Positions 15,541-21,832 of a stretch of 23,354 nucleotides of DNA are shown here, one piece after another. Source of the DNA: DAOWHW01 sp964493265 (GTDB lineage: Archaea > Nanobdellota > Nanobdellia > Pacearchaeales > UBA284); assembly GCA_964493265.1 (NCBI GenBank), contig CAZBLY010000009.1, positions 1-23,354 of the forward strand. Reading direction: 5' to 3'. The notes under the pieces are model-generated. The model searched no databases. It was not told the origin of the DNA and worked only from the letters and a program-made list of their open reading frames with translations. The position numbers and the translations under genes were made by a program. Numbering within the stretch: the first letter of the stretch is position 1; each line of letters opens with the position of its first letter.

Positions 15541-16521
15541 TTATTTAAGCAGATTTAAAATTTCAAGATTTTTTTTAGCAGTATATTTTTTTTCTCTCAA
15601 AGAAAAAGTAAGTAATAATTGTCTTTTAGGGGGCCCTTGTATCGAACCCTTAATTAAAAGATAAGTTGTTTTTATTTTTCCATAATGAGGGAATTGAAAA
15701 GAAAATTTTTCCAAGTCTTTAGCAGAACCTAAACTAAGAATTTTAGAATTATATTGCATTCTAGTAAAAAAACCACATTGGCCAGCCATTGGTGCTCTAA
15801 AACTAACTCTTGCAGGATGCCATGCACCTATACTTCCTGGTCGTCTTCTTCCTTTTTCAGATTTATGCTGTTTTAAACCAATCCCAAATCTTTTAACAGG
15901 TCCACTTAAACCGTGTGCTTTAGTCACTCCTTTAATATCTATAAGTTGTCCTTGAATCAAAAAATCCTCCACCCTTAATTCTTTATCAAAATTTTGTTTA
16001 ATAAATTCAAATTTTTCTGTAATGTTTCCGCCAAGACCGATTTCAATTATATCTGGTTTCTTTTTAATAACTGTTTGTTTAGAAACAGAATAAACAATAA
16101 CATGAATATCATCAAATTTATTTATTTTTTTTTCAATCTCATTAAGTTTGTCTAGAATTTTTATTTTATTTTTTGGCAATTTAATTTTTTTCTTAACCTC
16201 TTTATCAATTTTTTCATTAAGAATATCAATAACAACTTTTTTATTTTTGTAAAATCGTATCGCAAGAATTTTCATAGAAGGACACTCAATTAAAGTTGAT
16301 GGAACAATAATTTGTTTATTTTTAGTTAAAGAATCTGGAGTTAGATCTTTGGCTAGAGTTCTTATCATTCTAACTTTATAACCAATAAAACCAAGAAGTT
16401 TACCTTGATTACTGTATTTTTTTTCTAAAGAACTCCAATTTGCACTAGGTAAAATTCTAGCTGCTCGTTTTCTGGGCCAAAATTGTAATGACCCCGCTCT
16501 TGGCTTGTGTGTCTTTGGCAT
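15541..16521 (-). CDS. rpl3: Large-subunit ribosomal protein uL3, first gene of the operon
   Basis: A 326-aa protein. The start MPKTHKPRAGSLQFWPRKRA is diagnostic of archaeal uL3. Later motifs are GYKVRMIRTLAKDL, VTKAHGLSGPVKRFGIGLKQ, KGRRRPGSIGAWHPARVSFR and APMAGQCGFFTRMQYNSKIL. uL3 nucleates 50S assembly and reaches the peptidyl-transferase centre. Being first in the run, it sits behind the main promoter (TATA at 16608-16615) and a leader of about 60 bases with a GC-rich part. The length is close to normal. Confidence 0.97.
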   Translation of the reverse strand: MPKTHKPRAGSLQFWPRKRAARILPSANWSSLEKKYSNQGKLLGFIGYKVRMIRTLAKDLTPDSLTKNKQIIVPSTLIECPSMKILAIRFYKNKKVVIDILNEKIDKEVKKKIKLPKNKIKILDKLNEIEKKINKFDDIHVIVYSVSKQTVIKKKPDIIEIGLGGNITEKFEFIKQNFDKELRVEDFLIQGQLIDIKGVTKAHGLSGPVKRFGIGLKQHKSEKGRRRPGSIGAWHPARVSFRAPMAGQCGFFTRMQYNSKILSLGSAKDLEKFSFQFPHYGKIKTTYLLIKGSIQGPPKRQLLLTFSLREKKYTAKKNLEILNLLK

Positions 16522-16615
16522 TTCTCACAATTAAGTTTATTTTTAATGTCATTCTACCCGATGCAACCCCTTAACCAGGCTACTATAAAAAAAATATTCG
16601 ACGAAAGTTTATAAA
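16522..16615 (-). promoter_or_regulatory. Promoter and leader of the ribosomal-protein operon
   Basis: On the minus strand a TATA box (TTTATAAA, 16615-16608) should place the transcript start near 16585, giving a leader of about 60 nt before the uL3 ATG at 16521. The leader holds an unusually GC-rich island (16550-16584) in very AT-rich surroundings. A 7-pair hairpin is possible between GCCTGGT (16580-16574) and ATCGGGT (16562-16556), with three G-U pairs. No other comparable promoter is clear inside the 28-gene run. Confidence 0.6.
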
Positions 16616-16659
16616 CCTTACTAATAATAGAATGTTAAATTTGGCTGATATATGTTGAT

Positions 16660-17346
16660 TTAGGCTGTAAATTCTGTTTCTTTTACAATCTCTTTTTTAT
16701 CAACAACTATTTTTCTTATTATTTTACCCGCTCTCTTTGCCTCTAGCCTAATTTTTTCAAAATCCCTTTGTTTTTCAAATTCTTTTGGGATTTTTATTTC
16801 ATTTATTATATAAGAATGTTCAATATGTGCTTTTTTAATATCATAAGGCAAATCAAATAAAAATTCATCATGTACTTGATTCCAGTATTTTTGATCAAGA
16901 ATTAATTGGCAAAATTTATCATTAATTTTTGATTTACTGCCTTTTCCTGGTTTTGGCAGCTTTTTTTTTGTTTTTAATTCTATAGTATTATCTTGAGATA
17001 TGCAATCAAAAAGAACAAAAAAAGCTTTTGAAACAAAATCCTTAAGTTCTCCACTGTCAAGATCTTTATCTATATTATAATTAAAGAGATCTTTCTTCTT
17101 TTTTCTTTCAATATCTGGAATTTCTTGTTTAGTAAGCAAAATTCCTTTAACTTTAAATTTGGGGGCAAGAGAGGCTATAAAAAAGACAATATCGTTTGCT
17201 AGTTCAAAGCTTGTTGTGACTTTTATTTTGGGCCCTTTTTTTATATTAATTATGCTTTTTCTATCATATTGGCCTTTACTAAATCTAATAAACTGTTTAT
17301 GCACAGTTTCATCAACTTGGTTTTCGAAAATTTTTTTTATGAACAT
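16660..17346 (-). CDS. Unrecognised 228-aa soluble protein
   Basis: I do not recognise the family. The protein starts MFIKKIFENQVDETVHKQFI, then RFSKGQYDRKSIINIKKG and KIKVTTSFELANDIVFFIAS. A lysine-rich middle (about 130-140, KKKLPKPGKGSKSK) separates this from a second part with KFCQLILDQKYWNQVHDEFL, then KAHIEHSYIINEIKIPKEFE and a basic C-terminal helix (EKIRLEAKRAGKIIRKIVV). It has no membrane span. The mixed alpha/beta pattern and full-length open frame with an ATG just behind tRNA-Val suggest a real gene, possibly lineage-specific. It could be RNA-related given its basic patches and surroundings, but that is only an inference. Confidence 0.75.
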   Translation of the reverse strand: MFIKKIFENQVDETVHKQFIRFSKGQYDRKSIINIKKGPKIKVTTSFELANDIVFFIASLAPKFKVKGILLTKQEIPDIERKKKKDLFNYNIDKDLDSGELKDFVSKAFFVLFDCISQDNTIELKTKKKLPKPGKGSKSKINDKFCQLILDQKYWNQVHDEFLFDLPYDIKKAHIEHSYIINEIKIPKEFEKQRDFEKIRLEAKRAGKIIRKIVVDKKEIVKETEFTA

Positions 17347-17367
17347 TTTTTATCTTTTTTTTATTGA

Positions 17368-17440
17368 TGGGCCTGAGAGGACTCGAACCTCCGATCTTCT
17401 CCGTGTAAGGGAGACGTCATAGCCACTAGACCACAGGCCC
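17368..17440 (-). tRNA. tRNA-Val (anticodon TAC)
   Basis: On the minus strand a 73-nt cloverleaf can be drawn. The acceptor stem pairs GGGCCTG with CAGGCCC. The anticodon stem TCTCC/GGAGA holds the loop CTTACAC, so the anticodon is TAC (valine). The T arm has GGTTCGAGTCC. The discriminator base is A and no CCA is encoded (the following bases are TCA). There is no intron. An A/T box around 17469-17476 read leftward is a fitting promoter for it. Confidence 0.96.
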
Positions 17441-17496
17441 TCTTTATATAATTACTTGAGAGTAAAACTTTAAAAAGGTTTTCTCCTTTATTTCGA
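17441..17496. promoter_or_regulatory. Divergent promoter between tRNA-Val and the NTase-like gene
   Basis: Two A/T boxes lie in this 56-bp gap: TTTATATA at 17443-17450 and TTTAAAAA at 17469-17476. For the tRNA (leftward) the second box is about 30 bases upstream of the mature 5' end. For the rightward gene, either the first box gives a leader of about 25 nt, or the second gives a leaderless mRNA starting at or near the ATG at 17497. One box may serve both directions. Confidence 0.55.
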
Positions 17497-19320
17497 ATGA
17501 AAATGGCTAAGAAAACCGAAAAATCTGGAGAAAAGTATGATTCTGCTAAAGCTATGGAAAATTTAGAAAAGCAGATTCCTGAAAAAGTAAAAAAAGAAAT
17601 TGAAAAAATCAGAGACAATTTAAAGGAATTTAGAAAATCAATTGTAAAGAAATTTCCTTCTATTTCTGCAATAGGAATTTTACCTCCCCCAGCTGCAAAA
17701 ATTATAGAAGAGGAAGAAGAAGTTGAGAAAGAAAAAGATGAAAAACTTATTCATGTTATAATCATAGTTCCAGAAGAAAAAAGCAAGGAAATAAATAAAA
17801 TAAAATTAGAAGGAATCAAACTTATCCAAGGAATTAAACCAAAAGTTTGGCTCCATGTTAAGACCAGTAAACAATTATGGGAAATCTGTTTTGATGGAAA
17901 ATATGCTCTTATTGAAGCTATTTCAATGTCTTTTCCTTTATATGACAAAGGAATTCTTGGTGCAATTAGGGCGGCCTCTATACATAAAACACTTGTATTG
18001 AAAAAATTTGAAAGATATGTTGTTAGTTATGTTTTAGCCGGTTCTGTAGTTAGGGGGGATACAACAAAAACAAGCGATGTTGATATTTTTGTTGTTGTTG
18101 ATGATACAGATGTCAAACGTATGTCAAGATATGAGTTAAAAGAAAAACTTAGGGCCATAATTTATTCATATACTGTCGAGGCAAGCGAGATAGCCGGCGT
18201 AAAAAATAAACTTAATCCGCAAATTTATATTTTAACAGAATTTTGGGAAGCTGTAAAAGATGCCCACCCAGTTATTTTTACTTTTATTAGAGATGGCGTT
18301 CCACTTTATGATAGGGGAGCTTTCATGCCTTGGAAACTTCTTTTAAAGATGGGAAAAATCAAGCCAAGTCCAGAAGCTATTGATATGTTTATGAGTTTAG
18401 GAGAGAGAGTTGCAAAAAATGTCCAGAAAAAACTAAATGATATAGTAACAGAAGATATTTATTGGGGTGTTTTAACTCCAAGTCAGGCTTTATTAATGCT
18501 TTATGGTTTGCCCCCTCCAACCCCCAAAGAAACTCCATTAATGTTTAAAAAGATTTTTGTTGAAAAAGAAAAATTACTAGAAAAAAAATATTCAGATATC
18601 CTTGAAAAAATTGTAACAATTTATAAAAAATATGAACATGAAGAAATTAAAACAATAACAGGGAAAGAAATAGATGTTTTACTTGAGCAATCTTCAGCAT
18701 ATATCAAAAGACTTAAAGAATTAATGACTCAAATTGAGAAAAAAGCATCTGAACAAGAAATTTCAAAAATTTATGATACTATTTTTGATCTTCTTAAAGG
18801 TCTTCTTGGAAAAGCTAGCGAAACAGTAATGCTTAAGAAATTTCAAGATCAATTAATTAAAAAAGCAAAATTATCTTTAAGAAATCTTGCTAATTTGAAA
18901 AAAATTATTAATTTAAAAAAGAAGTATAAAAAAAGTAAGAAAGGAAAAATTACAAAACAAGATATTTCTGAAGCAAGAAAAGCAGCTCACGAATTAATAT
19001 CTAATCTTATTGAGTATGGTCAAAGAAAGGAACTTTTAGAAGTTGAGAAACATAGAATATCAATAATTTATAAAACAAAAGAAGAAGGAAAAGAAATAAA
19101 AAAGAAAGGAGAAATTTTAATATTTGATGATGTTACATTTATTGTCCCAGATGTAACTACAGATTTAATAAAGAAAATTAGTAAAGGAAAAATTATAGAA
19201 AGTAGCAAAGAGGAATTAAAAAAAATCTTGGCAAAAAAAGAAAAAATAGAAAAAAGAATTAGCCCAGAATTACTAACTCAGCTTAGAAAATTCTTTGGAA
19301 AATTCGAATTGATTTTTTAA
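17497..19320 (+). CDS. Large nucleotidyltransferase protein with HEPN-like helical region
   Basis: A 607-aa protein. Residues 178-200 read YVLAGSVVRGDTTKTSDVDI and on, the GS...SDxD signature of the DNA-polymerase-beta-type (MNT) nucleotidyltransferase fold, with D194 and D196 as metal ligands. The expected third acidic residue, near NPQIYIL (240-246), is not clear. Residues 318-385 (IYWGVLTPSQALLMLYGLPP, then KKYEHEE with H381) look like a HEPN helical domain. Residues 390-500 are helical and Lys-rich; the last 90 residues contain a beta-rich segment (ILIFDDVTFIVPDV). Residues 70-82 are strongly acidic. eL33 begins 1 bp after its stop. ATG 17503 (AAAATGGC) is an alternative start. Substrate unknown. 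Confidence 0.75.
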   Translation: MKMAKKTEKSGEKYDSAKAMENLEKQIPEKVKKEIEKIRDNLKEFRKSIVKKFPSISAIGILPPPAAKIIEEEEEVEKEKDEKLIHVIIIVPEEKSKEINKIKLEGIKLIQGIKPKVWLHVKTSKQLWEICFDGKYALIEAISMSFPLYDKGILGAIRAASIHKTLVLKKFERYVVSYVLAGSVVRGDTTKTSDVDIFVVVDDTDVKRMSRYELKEKLRAIIYSYTVEASEIAGVKNKLNPQIYILTEFWEAVKDAHPVIFTFIRDGVPLYDRGAFMPWKLLLKMGKIKPSPEAIDMFMSLGERVAKNVQKKLNDIVTEDIYWGVLTPSQALLMLYGLPPPTPKETPLMFKKIFVEKEKLLEKKYSDILEKIVTIYKKYEHEEIKTITGKEIDVLLEQSSAYIKRLKELMTQIEKKASEQEISKIYDTIFDLLKGLLGKASETVMLKKFQDQLIKKAKLSLRNLANLKKIINLKKKYKKSKKGKITKQDISEARKAAHELISNLIEYGQRKELLEVEKHRISIIYKTKEEGKEIKKKGEILIFDDVTFIVPDVTTDLIKKISKGKIIESSKEELKKILAKKEKIEKRISPELLTQLRKFFGKFELIF

Positions 19321-19321
19321 A

Positions 19322-19579
19322 ATGAAAGGAATTATTATTAGTTTTAGACGTGGCAGGCACACTTATAAGCCAAGACATTTCATTATACAAATTGAAAAAG
19401 TTAAAGATAAAAAAGATGCTGAAAAACACATAAATAAAATAGTTGAATGGAAAAGCCCTGCTGGAAAAATTATCAAAGGAAAAATAAGCACCTTACATGG
19501 TAATAAAGGTCTTGTTAGGGTTGTTTTTGAAAAAGGTCTTCCAGGTCAGGCAATAAATTCTGAAGTTGAAATAAAATGA
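19322..19579 (+). CDS. rpl35ae: Large-subunit ribosomal protein eL33 (L35Ae)
   Basis: An 85-aa archaeal/eukaryotic-type protein. The pattern GIIISFRRGRHTYKPRHFII followed by VEWKSPAGKIIKGKISTLHG and KGLVRVVFEKGLPGQAINSE matches eL33, including the HG.KG.VR..F..GLPGQA signature. It binds the 23S rRNA near the E site. It starts one base after the upstream NTase-like gene, and its stop overlaps the ATG of uL11 (ATGA), so the three genes form a coupled unit. Confidence 0.92.
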   Translation: MKGIIISFRRGRHTYKPRHFIIQIEKVKDKKDAEKHINKIVEWKSPAGKIIKGKISTLHGNKGLVRVVFEKGLPGQAINSEVEIK

Positions 19580-20262
19580 AAATAAAAATGCTTATTGATG
19601 GCGGAGAAATGAAACCAGGACCAGCTATTAGTCAAAAATTAGGCCCTTTAGGAATAAATTTAGGAAAAGTTATTGGAGAAGTAAATAAAGCCACAACAGA
19701 ATTTAAAGGAATTAAAGTTCCTGTAACTCTTGATTTAGATACAAAAACAAAAAATTTTACGGTTTCTGTTTCAACACCCCCAGCAAATGAACTTTTAAAA
19801 AAGGAGCTTGGCCTTAAGAAATGTTCTCAACAACCAGATAAAATAAAAGTTGCTAATGCAGCAATTGAACAAATAATTAAAGTAGCCAAAATAAAACAAA
19901 AAGATATGTTCTGTGATTCTATTAAATCAGCTGTAAAATCAGTTGTCGGTTCTTGTGTTAGTAACGGCATTCTTATTGAAAGTAAAGATCCTAAGGAAAT
20001 AATTAAAGAGATTAATGAAGGATTGTATGATAAATTAATAGAAGAAGGTAAAGAGACAGTTGATCAGGAAAAACTGGATAAACTTGCTTCTGATTTTGAA
20101 GAAATACAAAAATCTCAAGAAGAATTTATTAAAGAAATGGAAAAGAAGGAAGAAGAAAAAGCTGCAGCAGCTGCTCCAGCAACTCCTGGAGCAACCACAG
20201 AAACAACAGAAGAAAAAGCCGAAACAAAATCAGTTGAAAAGAAAGAAGCAAAGAAAAAATAA
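19576..20262 (+). CDS. rpl11: Large-subunit ribosomal protein uL11 with Ala/charged C-terminal extension
   Basis: A 228-aa protein. The N-terminal domain (MLIDGGEMKPGPAISQKLGP, then LGINLGKVIGEVNKAT) and the rRNA-binding C-terminal domain with CDSIKSAVKSVVGSCVSNGI are canonical. uL11 forms the base of the factor-binding stalk. Archaeal uL11 normally ends near residue 160-165. Here another 65 residues follow: a helical Glu/Lys part, an Ala/Pro hinge (EEEKAAAAAPATPGATTE) and a charged end. The usual partners uL1, uL10 and P1 are not beside it. A second ATG (19588) is a possible start. Confidence 0.94.
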   Translation: MKIKMLIDGGEMKPGPAISQKLGPLGINLGKVIGEVNKATTEFKGIKVPVTLDLDTKTKNFTVSVSTPPANELLKKELGLKKCSQQPDKIKVANAAIEQIIKVAKIKQKDMFCDSIKSAVKSVVGSCVSNGILIESKDPKEIIKEINEGLYDKLIEEGKETVDQEKLDKLASDFEEIQKSQEEFIKEMEKKEEEKAAAAAPATPGATTETTEEKAETKSVEKKEAKKK

Positions 20263-20313
20263 GAATAATAATAAATTAATAACAAACAAGAACACTAATA
20301 AGTAAGAATAAGA

Positions 20314-20321
20314 TTTAAATA
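20314..20321 (+). promoter_or_regulatory. TATA box of tRNA-Pro
   Basis: TTTAAATA lies 23-30 bases before the first base of the tRNA at 20344, the standard archaeal distance. The stretch 20263-20343 after uL11 is otherwise A-rich with nothing else visible. Confidence 0.65.
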
Positions 20322-20343
20322 CAAAACAGCTCACTTTTAATTA

Positions 20344-20418
20344 GGGGCTGTGGTGTAGTTTGGTTTAGCATTAGAGGTTTGGGACCTCTCGACCCCGGTT
20401 CGAATCCGGGCAGCCCCA
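20344..20418 (+). tRNA. tRNA-Pro (anticodon TGG)
   Basis: A 75-nt cloverleaf. The acceptor stem pairs GGGGCTG with CAGCCCC. The anticodon stem AGAGG/CCTCT holds the loop TTTGGGA, so the anticodon is TGG (proline). The T arm is CCCCGGTTCGAATCCGGG. The discriminator base is A and CCA is not encoded. There is no intron. The eL43 gene starts 14 bp downstream, so one transcript may carry both. Confidence 0.97.
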
Positions 20419-20432
20419 TTTTAAATATAAAT

Positions 20433-20645
20433 ATGGCAACTAAAAAAACAAAATCAACAGCGCGTTTTGGTGCAAGATATGGGTCTGTTGTTAAGGAAAA
20501 AGTAAGAAAAATTGAATCAAAGCAGAAAAAAAGACAGAAATGTCCTTATTGCAAAAAACAAAAAGTTAAGAGATTATCTAAAGGTTTATGGTTATGCAGC
20601 TCTTGTAATAAAAAATTTACTGCTCAGGCTTATTATATTAAATAA
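20433..20645 (+). CDS. rpl37ae: Large-subunit ribosomal protein eL43 (L37Ae), zinc ribbon
   Basis: A 70-aa protein starting at the ATG at 20433 (the open frame extends back through the tRNA, but that part is not plausible). The text TARFGARYGSVVKEKVRKIE is the family N-terminus, followed by a zinc ribbon with C37, C40, C55 and C58 (CPYC...CSSC). It binds 23S rRNA. The length is slightly below the 80-90 residues usual in archaea. Confidence 0.94.
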   Translation: MATKKTKSTARFGARYGSVVKEKVRKIESKQKKRQKCPYCKKQKVKRLSKGLWLCSSCNKKFTAQAYYIK

Positions 20646-20655
20646 ATCAACCAAA

Positions 20656-20687
20656 TCAAAAAATCAAATAGGTCAAAAAATCAAATA
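20656..20687 (+). repeat. 15-bp direct repeat upstream of rpo12
   Basis: TCAAAAAATCAAATA occurs at 20656-20670 and again at 20673-20687, separated by GG. It lies between the eL43 stop and the TATA box of rpo12. It could be a regulator site or simple slippage in AT-rich DNA. Confidence 0.6.
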
Positions 20688-20694
20688 ATAAAAC

Positions 20695-20748
20695 TTTATA
20701 AATACTGAAATCCAAAGTAAAAAATAAAACTTGTAAAAAATAAAACTT
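20695..20748 (+). promoter_or_regulatory. TATA box and tandem-repeat leader of rpo12
   Basis: TTTATAAATA at 20695-20704 is a strong TATA box; transcription should start near 20725, 35-40 nt before the ATG at 20763. The leader region holds a perfect back-to-back 16-bp duplication, GTAAAAAATAAAACTT, at 20717-20732 and 20733-20748, which straddles the predicted start site. Confidence 0.65.
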
Positions 20749-20762
20749 AAAATAAGATTAAA

Positions 20763-20900
20763 ATGGCAACATATAAATGTTTTTTTTGTGGAAAAATAAT
20801 ATCGGCTAAAGCTTTAAAAGAAAGATTTTCTTGTCCTTATTGTGGCTCTAAAGTTTTTTTTAAGCCAAGAACTGCAATTAAAAAGGTAAAGGCAGTGTAA
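20763..20900 (+). CDS. rpo12: DNA-directed RNA polymerase subunit Rpo12 (RpoP)
   Basis: A 45-aa protein. It begins MATYKCFFCGKIISAK and continues with RFSCPYCGSKVFFKPRTA and IKKVKAV. A four-Cys zinc ribbon (C6, C9, C24, C27) and the CPYCGS...KPR motif identify the archaeal Rpb12 homologue, which links the large polymerase subunits during assembly. Length is normal for the family. It has its own TATA box (20695). Confidence 0.95.
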   Translation: MATYKCFFCGKIISAKALKERFSCPYCGSKVFFKPRTAIKKVKAV

Positions 20901-20960
20901 AAAATAAAAATAAAAAGCAAATAAAAACTTAAAAATAAGAAATTAATTTAAATCAATAAA

Positions 20961-21350
20961 ATGACGACAAAGGAAAAAATAGAAGAAGAAAAATTAAAAG
21001 AATCAAAAGAACCAAAAATAAAATTAAGCCAAGAGCAAGGCCTAGCTCAACTTCAATTATCTGAGCAAAATCTTCAAAATATGCTTCTTCAAAAACAAAT
21101 GTTTCAATTTGAACTAATTGAAACTACTAGTGCTCTGGAAGAATTAAAAAAAAGTGATAATGACGAAGTTTTTAAGGTGGTTGGCTCTTTAATGTTTAAA
21201 TCAAAAAAAGCAGATCTAACAAAAGATTTAGAAAAAAAGAAAGATATCCTTAATCTAAGAATGAAAGCTATTGAAAAACAGGAAGAAAGCATTAAAAGTA
21301 AACTGCTTAAGACAAGGGGAGAACTGTTAAAAAGCTTTAAGAAACAGTAA
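20961..21350 (+). CDS. pfdB: Prefoldin subunit beta
   Basis: A 129-aa protein made of two long coiled-coil helices (about 22-70 and 90-128) joined by the beta segment VFKVVGSLMFKSKKADLTKD, which is diagnostic (KVVGSLMF...). Four copies join two alpha chains in the hexamer. The first 20 residues are an added Lys/Glu stretch (MTTKEKIEEEKLKESKE). It follows rpo12 by 60 bp of A-rich DNA and is probably cotranscribed. The alpha partner is at the other end of the window. Confidence 0.93.
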   Translation: MTTKEKIEEEKLKESKEPKIKLSQEQGLAQLQLSEQNLQNMLLQKQMFQFELIETTSALEELKKSDNDEVFKVVGSLMFKSKKADLTKDLEKKKDILNLRMKAIEKQEESIKSKLLKTRGELLKSFKKQ

Positions 21351-21383
21351 ACAGCATCAAATAACTTTAAATTAACCCTAAAA

Positions 21384-21413
21384 GATGCTTTTTAATATAA
21401 CAAAAAGAGCATC
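21384..21413 (+). terminator. Inverted repeat between pfdB and sepF
   Basis: GATGCTTTTT (21384-21393) pairs with AAAAAGAGCATC (21402-21413), leaving a GA bulge and an 8-base loop. A further GCATC at 21354-21358 could pair with GATGC instead, giving an alternative stem. The position between pfdB and the sepF TATA box fits a termination or attenuation site; archaeal terminators rarely need hairpins, so confidence is limited. Confidence 0.4.
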
Positions 21414-21418
21414 AAAAA

Positions 21419-21428
21419 ATTTATAAAC
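21419..21428 (+). promoter_or_regulatory. TATA box of the sepF-dph2 unit
   Basis: ATTTATAAAC lies about 32-41 bases before the sepF ATG at 21460, giving a leader of roughly 10 nt. A second similar box (TTTTATAAATA, 21437-21447) is too close to the ATG to drive this start. Confidence 0.55.
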
Positions 21429-21459
21429 TAAAGAAATTTTTATAAATAAGATTGATAAA

Positions 21460-21825
21460 ATGGCATTTGGTTTTTTTAAAAAAAAGGAAAGAACACCAGA
21501 ATCTCCTGAGTATATTGAAGTAGGTGTTGGTAGAGAATCTAAAAAAGTTAAGATTATTGTAAGGCCTTTTGTTCTTAAGTCTTTTGATGATGTTGGTAGA
21601 ATCCTTGAAATTTTAAGAGAAGGATATACTATTGCTTTGATTGATATTAAACCACTTAAGCAAAAAGATATAGTAGAATTAAAAAGATCAATAAGCAAGT
21701 TAAAAAAGACAGTTGATGCTCTTGAAGGCAGCATAGCTGGTTTTGGAGAAAATACTATTGTTGCAGCCCCTTCTTTTGTTGATATTTATCGCGGAGAAAA
21801 ATTATCAAAAGTAGAAAAAGCTTAA
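21460..21825 (+). CDS. sepF: SepF-like cell division protein
   Basis: A 121-aa protein. The N-terminus MAFGFFKKK is a short hydrophobic-basic helix of the type that binds membrane. The core reads VKIIVRPFVLKSFDDVGRIL, EGYTIALIDIKPLKQKDIVE and KKTVDALEGSIAGFGENTIV, ending AAPSFVDIYRG. These are the features of archaeal SepF (DUF552), the membrane anchor of FtsZ rings. It implies FtsZ-based division. The Dph2-like gene follows 7 bp after the stop. Confidence 0.93.
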   Translation: MAFGFFKKKERTPESPEYIEVGVGRESKKVKIIVRPFVLKSFDDVGRILEILREGYTIALIDIKPLKQKDIVELKRSISKLKKTVDALEGSIAGFGENTIVAAPSFVDIYRGEKLSKVEKA

Positions 21826-21832
21826 ATTCAAG

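Noticed and set aside
17361..17618. 85-residue minus-strand frame covering tRNA-Val
   Set aside because: It spans the tRNA and the start of the NTase-like gene; the tRNA fold and the other strand explain the sequence.
20060..20305. 81-residue plus-strand frame in the uL11 tail
   Set aside because: Out-of-phase reading of the low-complexity uL11 extension; composition is Lys/Gln/Leu noise.
20379..20432. 18-residue N-terminal extension of eL43
   Set aside because: It is translated from the 3' half of tRNA-Pro; the ATG at 20433 with the A-rich context gives the normal family N-terminus.
20641..20762. Direct repeats considered as a CRISPR array
   Set aside because: The units are only 15-16 bp, two copies each, with no unique spacers and no cas genes nearby.
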